Part shown: positions 6,562-10,094 of the stretch, in pieces
Numbering within the stretch: the first letter of the stretch is position 1
Layout of the letters: each line of letters starts with the position of its first letter
Assembly (NCBI GenBank): GCA_012521035.1
Contig: JAAYND010000323.1
Coordinates: 1 to 10,094, forward strand
Reading direction: 5' to 3'
Length of the DNA stretch: 10,094 nucleotides
From: Methanomicrobiales archaeon
GTDB taxonomy: Archaea > Halobacteriota > Methanomicrobia > Methanomicrobiales > Methanoculleaceae
The notes under the pieces: model-generated
Told to the model about the DNA's origin: nothing
The model's input: the letters and a program-made list of their open reading frames with translations, nothing else
The model's database searches: none
Translations under genes and position numbers: made by a program

Positions 6562-8060
6562 TCACCTATTAGGGGATTATCGAGTTTGAGTTTCTCCGCG
6601 ATCTTCCGAACCTGCTTCGGCACCTCGGTGTTCTGCCTCCCCTCCCCGCTCTTCACCGCATAGACCTTTGAGAGTTTCAGGAGCAGCCCCTGAGGCGCGA
6701 GGTGTGCCGTCATCCCCGCCTGCTTAATGTGGTCCAAGATCCAGCAGGAGAGGTAGAGGCAGAGGAACCCGACGAAGACGTGGCCGAAGACCGCCACTCT
6801 GTCCCGGAGGTAGAGTGTATCCACCTGGATCAGGCTCTTGAACGCAGACATTATGGTCTTCGATCAGGTTCCAGGACCTGTAGAGGTCGTAGACCCCTGG
6901 GGCTCCGCCGTCAGCGAGGAGGCGACCAGGATCCGGCCGGCGGATGAAGCGCGCCGGTTCAGCGTCTCCCGGTCGATCTTCTCCTCCTACGCCGCCAGAT
7001 CGACATCCTCGTAGAGGTAGCAATGCCACCCCGTCCACCTCGCGTTTTCCGGCGTGGATCAGCCGCTTGTGGTGGAAGTAGTGGTCGGTGAGATGGATCC
7101 GGGTTTCATACCAGGTGCTGTTGCGACGCTGAGGGAGGGCAAACGGGATCTTCGCCTCAGTCAGGGCCATCTCGTTCGCCTCCCAGACGAATCACCGATC
7201 GAGGACGAGGGTGGCCCCAGTGGTATCAATCTCCTGCAGTGGCCGGACCAAGGTGGCGATATCCCGAACCAAACCGAGCAGAGCCCAGATCATCACCGGG
7301 AGCCTGCTATCGGTCGCGCTGAAGAGCGCGATGTTGACCTGCGGCAGCCAGAGATCGTCGGCGTTGTAGCCGAACTCCGCAAGATTCACGGTCTCGGAGT
7401 ACGAGAAGACGAACGAGAGGTCGTAGACGAGCTGCCGTGCCGGGGAGGCAAGGTGCTGGAAGACCGCCTGCTGGGCGACGCGGTCCTCGCCGACCGTGGT
7501 GAGAACCCGGGAGAGGGTGCGGGGGTCACAGTCCGGGGTAATATCGAGGACGTTGTCGAGTTTTTCCCAAGCGTCCCCGACCCGGGAGAGCGGCGTGTAC
7601 CCGGCGATCCGGGTGAACATGAGAGCGACAACCTCCTGCCAGCAGCCCAGGAAGGCGTCCTGGGGGGGTCGGGAGCAGGTCCCAGATCTCCTCGGCCAAG
7701 AGAGTGGCATTCCCGTACTCCCGAATGCTCCGAGGAGGGAACGGGCGACGCGCACCCCGGGTCCCTTTGGAGATGAGCCCCGCTTCCTGCGTGAGCCGGC
7801 CAAGATACGTGCTCACCTTCTTGGGGGATTTGATGGTCTTGTCGTAGACACTTGTCGACTGGTAGACGTAGGGTTTGTGTTCTGGAGGTATTTGATCTCT
7901 AGACACGTCTCGCCCTGACTCCATCGCTCCTCCAGCCATGCACGAACCCACTCTTCCATATGGTTTAATATTAGGGATTATACGTATAGAGATCTCGCGA
8001 TTTGCAAGAGAGAATCAGGAATAGAAAGCCAGGTTGGAGAAGGGAATCCCTAACTCATGT

Positions 8061-8070
8061 GGAGTTTGGG
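8061..8070 (-). repeat. Right terminal inverted repeat of the IS
   Basis: GGAGTTTGGG on the plus strand, inverse of 6552-6561. It lies about 137 bases upstream of the probable transposase start. Confidence 0.55.
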
Positions 8071-8082
8071 TTCCACCCCTCG

Positions 8083-8104
8083 AACCTCATGTGTGATTGA
8101 GGTT
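8083..8104. repeat. 7-bp inverted repeat (stem-loop)
   Basis: AACCTCA (8083-8089) and TGAGGTT (8098-8104) pair perfectly around an eight-base loop. The right arm overlaps the start of the GC-rich repeat at 8099. It could be an end of a mobile element or a transcript-stabilising hairpin downstream of the polyol-phosphate transferase gene. Confidence 0.4.
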
Positions 8105-8149
8105 GTCCCAAAAATCTTCTGCCGGGAGGGGCAGACCCCCCCGGTCCCT
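8099..8149 (+). repeat. GC-rich dispersed repeat, copy A
   Basis: This aligns by eye with 9589-9638 at about 38 of 51 positions. Both copies share GAGG, then TCCCAAAA, then CTGCC-GGAGGGG, then CCC-CCCGGTCCC. Inside, GGGAGGG (8124-8130) can pair with CCCTCCC (8146-8152). The GAGG-TCCCAAAA start resembles insertion-sequence ends. Confidence 0.5.
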
Positions 8150-8345
8150 CCCCCAAACTGAGAGACCAGGCATAGACGGCATCTCCGATTTCTGTATCCT
8201 GCATGCGTCAAAGCGTCGTTCCAGTGCGTAAGGGTGCGCTGACCCACCGGGATCTTCGATCGCCAGACACTTTTGGGATATGCTTATTCAATAAAGCCGC
8301 ATTATGGCTTGAAGAATATTCACGCGGACCTCAAATTAAGTCATG

Positions 8346-9533
8346 CTAAAGTTGACCGATTAATCTGCAGACCCTTTCACACGCAAGACCGTCGGCGTAT
8401 TTGAACACCAGCCTTTTTACCCTGATTCTCTCTGACTCCCATTTATCTGGATTGACGAGGGAACTCATAAGAGCTCCCATCAGTTCATCAACATTATATG
8501 AGATATCTCCAGGAGCCCAGTCGCGAAACGATTCGGGAATAAAGCCCCTCTGCTTTTGGTAATCTTCAATGTCAGGCACGTAAAAGATAATAGGCCGGTT
8601 CAGATGAAGGTAATCGAAGTACACTGACGAATAGTCGGTAACTAGGATATCAACAGCATTTAGGAAGTCATAAATAGTATCATTGGCTCGTCGCAGGTCC
8701 CCGTTTAATAATATGCGAATATTTTCTCCATTATACGCTTGAAAAACATCCTCGTCATGAGGGTGCGGTTTGCATATAAACAACATGTTCTCATCTTTCA
8801 CAAATCGGTGAAATTTTTCACTTTCGAGGATTTCCTCCATAACTCTACGGCTCGTACTGGCATTATATTCTCGGAAGGTGGGGAGGTACAGTACAACTCT
8901 CTTTTTAGAAACGTTATCTTGATCAAGAATGCGACATAGTACGTGCATCCCAGAATCTCTAGGCCGATAAAGCGCATCGCAACGGGGTTGCCCGAGGGTC
9001 AAAATTTTTCTGGGATCGACCAAGAAAGCAGAAGAGAAGATCAATCGCTCAAATTCTGAGGTCGCGATGAAGTAATCCACAGACTTCGAAAACCTCTGCA
9101 ACCTCTGTGTTGCAGAGAATCTTGCAACAGCGCTCTGATAAAAACTATCGGCAAAGTACCCAATAGTTTTTAGGGGGAGACCATGCCATAACTCAATGCT
9201 GACCTGATTTTTGGACTTCCATGCAGGGGTGCCATGGGTACTGATGATATACTTTGCTGTCAATGCGTGGTAGACATACTCGCACGATCGCCGGATAACA
9301 TAATTAGCATGAACGGGTGAATAGACGCACCAGATTAGTTGGTAGGCCTCATCGAAACCTGATTCGAGCATTTTGTTATAGACGTACTTCGCATTATCAG
9401 AGAAATCAGGAGTCGAAAAGAACAGAACCTTATGCGCATCCTTCGGCACAAGTTGGGATAGCACTGAGAAAATAAGTGTAATCGCATCGTAGATCAGTGA
9501 TCGAATATCATTGATAATATCGTGGGAAATCAT
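8346..9533 (-). CDS. CDP-glycerol:glycan glycerophosphotransferase-like protein (PF04464, TagB/TagF type)
   Basis: This 395-residue transferase belongs to the teichoic-acid type glycerophosphotransferases. These move glycerol phosphate (or another polyol phosphate) from the CDP form onto a glycan or a growing phosphopolymer at the inner membrane face. Visible motifs are LWHGLPLKT (WHG at 116-118), GQPRCD (181-186), LPTFRE (217-222), KPHPHD (255-260) with the second key His pair, DILVTDYSSVYFDY (295-308) and RPIIFYVPD with a following RG. All expected motif residues are present. A moderately hydrophobic N-terminal helix (about 8-30) may aid membrane contact. It corresponds in size to the single catalytic domain, without the long N-terminal extensions of some TagF proteins. 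ATG 9533 is the only start after an in-frame stop; no Shine-Dalgarno sequence. An A+T-rich CTATAATAAAA (revcomp of about 9578-9588) may be its promoter. Confidence 0.9.
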   Translation of the reverse strand: MISHDIINDIRSLIYDAITLIFSVLSQLVPKDAHKVLFFSTPDFSDNAKYVYNKMLESGFDEAYQLIWCVYSPVHANYVIRRSCEYVYHALTAKYIISTHGTPAWKSKNQVSIELWHGLPLKTIGYFADSFYQSAVARFSATQRLQRFSKSVDYFIATSEFERLIFSSAFLVDPRKILTLGQPRCDALYRPRDSGMHVLCRILDQDNVSKKRVVLYLPTFREYNASTSRRVMEEILESEKFHRFVKDENMLFICKPHPHDEDVFQAYNGENIRILLNGDLRRANDTIYDFLNAVDILVTDYSSVYFDYLHLNRPIIFYVPDIEDYQKQRGFIPESFRDWAPGDISYNVDELMGALMSSLVNPDKWESERIRVKRLVFKYADGLACERVCRLIGQL

Positions 9534-9577
9534 CAGATCAGATATGATATACTCACATGCTGCTTGTTAAGTAAACG

Positions 9578-9588
9578 GTTTTATTATA
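9578..9588 (-). promoter_or_regulatory. Candidate TATA box for the polyol-phosphate transferase gene
   Basis: The minus strand reads CTATAATAAAA about 50 bases before the ATG at 9533, which would give a leader of roughly 20-25 bases. It directly abuts the GC-rich repeat copy B, whose arrival could have created or moved the promoter. Confidence 0.35.
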
Positions 9589-9638
9589 GAGGGCATCCCA
9601 AAACACCTCTGCCAGGAGGGGATACCCTCCCGGTCCCC
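9589..9638 (+). repeat. GC-rich dispersed repeat, copy B
   Basis: This is the partner of 8099-8149, in the same orientation, on the other side of the polyol-phosphate transferase gene. It contains a perfect GGAGGG-GATA-CCCTCC hairpin (9615-9630). Confidence 0.5.
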
Positions 9639-9664
9639 AGGGGCATGATACCCGGAGGGATGCC
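9592..9664. repeat. Structured inverted-repeat element around copy B
   Basis: GGCATCCC (9592-9599) pairs exactly with GGGATGCC (9657-9664). Nested inside are GGAGGG/CCCTCC (9615-9630) and GGCAT/ATGCC (9642-9646 with 9660-9664). The whole 73-base block could fold into a compact GC-rich structure, like a miniature mobile element or the remains of two IS ends. Confidence 0.45.
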
Positions 9665-9919
9665 TCCTGCTGTTCTGGACGTCAGGTATGGCTCAACTCT
9701 CCGCGAACGTGCGCAAGAGTGCTCAGAATCATGCAGGTCCTCGATCACTGGAGACTTTAAAGACGACATCATACAGGAATTAGAAATTTTTCTCACGGGG
9801 GCCAAAACAAGGCAAAGAGGGCAAGCGGGATATACCATGGCATCAAACCGCTATGGAGGACAAACTAATCTCCCCCTGTTCGTAAGGGCCATAAAGAACT
9901 AACTCGCGCTTGGTACAAT
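9639..9919. other. Intergenic region before the right-edge glycosyltransferase, no gene supported
   Basis: This part of the divergent gap between the transferase (start 9533) and the glycosyltransferase at 9920 shows no recognisable gene. A plus-strand frame is open to 9902, but its first half is the structured repeat and its second half has no family motif. CATAAAG at about 9890-9896, some 27 bases before the ATG at 9920, is a weak TATA candidate for a leaderless message. Confidence 0.35.
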
Positions 9920-10094
9920 ATGAAGATCTGCATGCTTACATCCACGCATGGACCAAACGACGGTCGAATATTCCAGAAAGAGGCAAAAAGCCTTGCAAAG
10001 GAGCACGAGGTTACAATCCTCGCCCCTTCCGACGGGAGCGGCAGCAGCATCACCGAGCGCGTCCACATCGTCACCGTAAAGAGGCCGGAATCTA
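9920..10094 (+). CDS. GT4-type glycosyltransferase, N-terminal part (runs off right edge)
   Basis: The 58 complete codons read as the opening of a GT-B glycosyltransferase. They begin MKICMLTSTHGPNDGRIFQK, then EAKSLAKEHEVTILAP. The pattern HGPNDGRIFQKEAKSLA closely matches the family's usual H-x-x-x-D-x-RIF-x-KEA-x-SL helix, which precedes a valine-rich second strand. The start is the first ATG that places this strand at the N-terminus, and there is no Shine-Dalgarno sequence. It diverges from the polyol-phosphate transferase. Donor and acceptor are unknown. Confidence 0.82.
   Translation, partial: MKICMLTSTHGPNDGRIFQKEAKSLAKEHEVTILAPSDGSGSSITERVHIVTVKRPES

Larger units (their letters stand above)
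6519..7924 (-). pseudogene. IS4-superfamily (IS1634-like) transposase, multiply disrupted
   Basis: Reading leftwards, a transposase can be followed through three frames. The start is probably MESGRDVSRDQIPPE at 7924 (an earlier ATG at 7951 is possible). The YVYQSTSVYDK and KVSTYLGRL segments are read in frame one. A frameshift at the seven-C run (7662-7668 on the plus strand as G) leads to the middle part with VYDLSFVFSYS and LVLDR. A TGA follows at 7194-7192, a frameshift near 7025, a TAG at 6989-6987, a compensating shift near 6895 and another shift near 6852. The C-terminal part then reads through AFKSLIQ, a hydrophobic segment and KVYAVK, to a stop at 6519 beyond the IS repeat. In the Y-R-E-K signature the Arg codon is Trp (YRSWNLIE). 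With about six lesions it cannot make an active enzyme. Homopolymer miscalls could explain one or two lesions, not all. Confidence 0.85.
6552..8070 (-). mobile_element. Decayed IS4/IS1634-type insertion sequence with 10-bp terminal inverted repeats
   Basis: CCCAAACTCC at 6552-6561 is matched exactly by GGAGTTTGGG at 8061-8070, enclosing about 1.52 kb that holds the broken transposase. The match continues weakly inwards (shared CA and TTA positions). Size and gene content suit the IS1634 branch of the IS4 superfamily. The interior is clearly more GC-rich than the genes to its left. I see no matching target-site duplication just outside the repeats, so the flanks have changed or the true ends lie a few bases further out. 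The element lies between the polyol-phosphate transferase and the nucleotidyltransferase-HAD gene, splitting what looks like one functional group. Confidence 0.62.
8071..8345. other. Intergenic region downstream of the transferase, with repeat-rich remnant
   Basis: This 275-base stretch holds no gene I can support. It contains the stem-loop at 8083-8104 and a structured GC-rich repeat (8099-8149). It also has a perfect inverted pair TCCCAAAA (8106-8113) and TTTTGGGA (8271-8278), whose spacing would fit a miniature element or the scar of a small IS of about 170-190 bp. It then becomes AT-rich before the stop of the transferase gene. Confidence 0.4.

Noticed and set aside
7054..7776. Long plus-strand open frame (240 codons) across the IS
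   Set aside because: It lies opposite the recognisable transposase reading, has no family motif, and is explained by GC-rich sequence having few stops.
7957..7959. ATG 7959 with the peptide MEEWVRAWLEERWSQGE as the transposase start
   Set aside because: This frame reaches a stop after about 48 codons and differs from the frame that carries YVYQSTSVYDK, so joining them would need another frameshift.
6567..7981. TATTAGGGGATTAT (6567-6580) and TATTAGGGATTAT (7969-7981) as a target-site duplication
   Set aside because: Both copies lie inside the 10-bp terminal inverted repeats and differ in length, so they are internal to the element.
8050..8247. Minus-strand open frame of 65 codons beside the IS
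   Set aside because: It spans the hairpin and GC-rich repeat and reads as translated repeat; no homology recognised.
9522..9902. Plus-strand open frame of 126 codons before the right-edge glycosyltransferase
   Set aside because: It crosses the transferase start, its promoter-like region and the structured repeat; no recognisable motif.
1..10094. CRISPR arrays, tRNA or rRNA genes
   Set aside because: No regularly spaced repeats, cloverleaf-like sequence or rRNA signature seen on either strand.

Overview
The window looks like part of an archaeal surface-polysaccharide locus, most likely from a methanogen such as a Methanoculleus-type Methanomicrobiales. This placing is an inference. It rests on the clearly archaeal/methanogen style of the degraded IS4/IS1634-type transposase, on genes with little or no Shine-Dalgarno sequence but AT-rich TATA-like boxes, and on the mix of glycosyltransferase, AsnB and phosphopolyol genes. 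Base composition is patchy: the insertion sequence is GC-rich and the two genes left of it are visibly AT-rich, as expected of a cluster assembled by transfer.

Layout. A GT4-type glycosyltransferase start leaves the window at the left edge (1-74, minus). Rightward genes follow: a GT4 glycosyltransferase (394-1584) and an AsnB-type glutamine-dependent amidotransferase (1800-3875). Facing them on the minus strand, in transcription order, are a PF04464-type glycerol/polyol-phosphate transferase (9533 to 8346), a decayed insertion sequence with 10-bp terminal inverted repeats (8070 to 6552), a cytidylyltransferase-HAD phosphatase fusion (6512 to 5010), and a divergent GpsA-family dehydrogenase (4959 to 3988). 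Another GT4 glycosyltransferase starts at 9920 and runs off the right edge. Structured GC-rich repeats lie on both sides of the polyol-phosphate transferase gene.

How the genes may work together. The dehydrogenase, the nucleotidyltransferase-HAD fusion and the transferase together form a complete-looking route for making and using an activated glycerol (CDP-glycerol, possibly CDP-2-glycerol). That would decorate or polymerise a cell-surface glycan in a teichoic-acid-like way. Archaea build membrane lipids on sn-glycerol-1-phosphate, so a GpsA-family enzyme beside a CDP-glycerol-type transferase points to a separate, non-lipid use of glycerol phosphate. The glycosyltransferases would build the glycan, and AsnB either makes asparagine or amidates a sugar acid. 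The insertion sequence now separates the transferase from the two precursor-making genes. The fusion gene seems to have a new, possibly leaderless promoter just outside the IS end.
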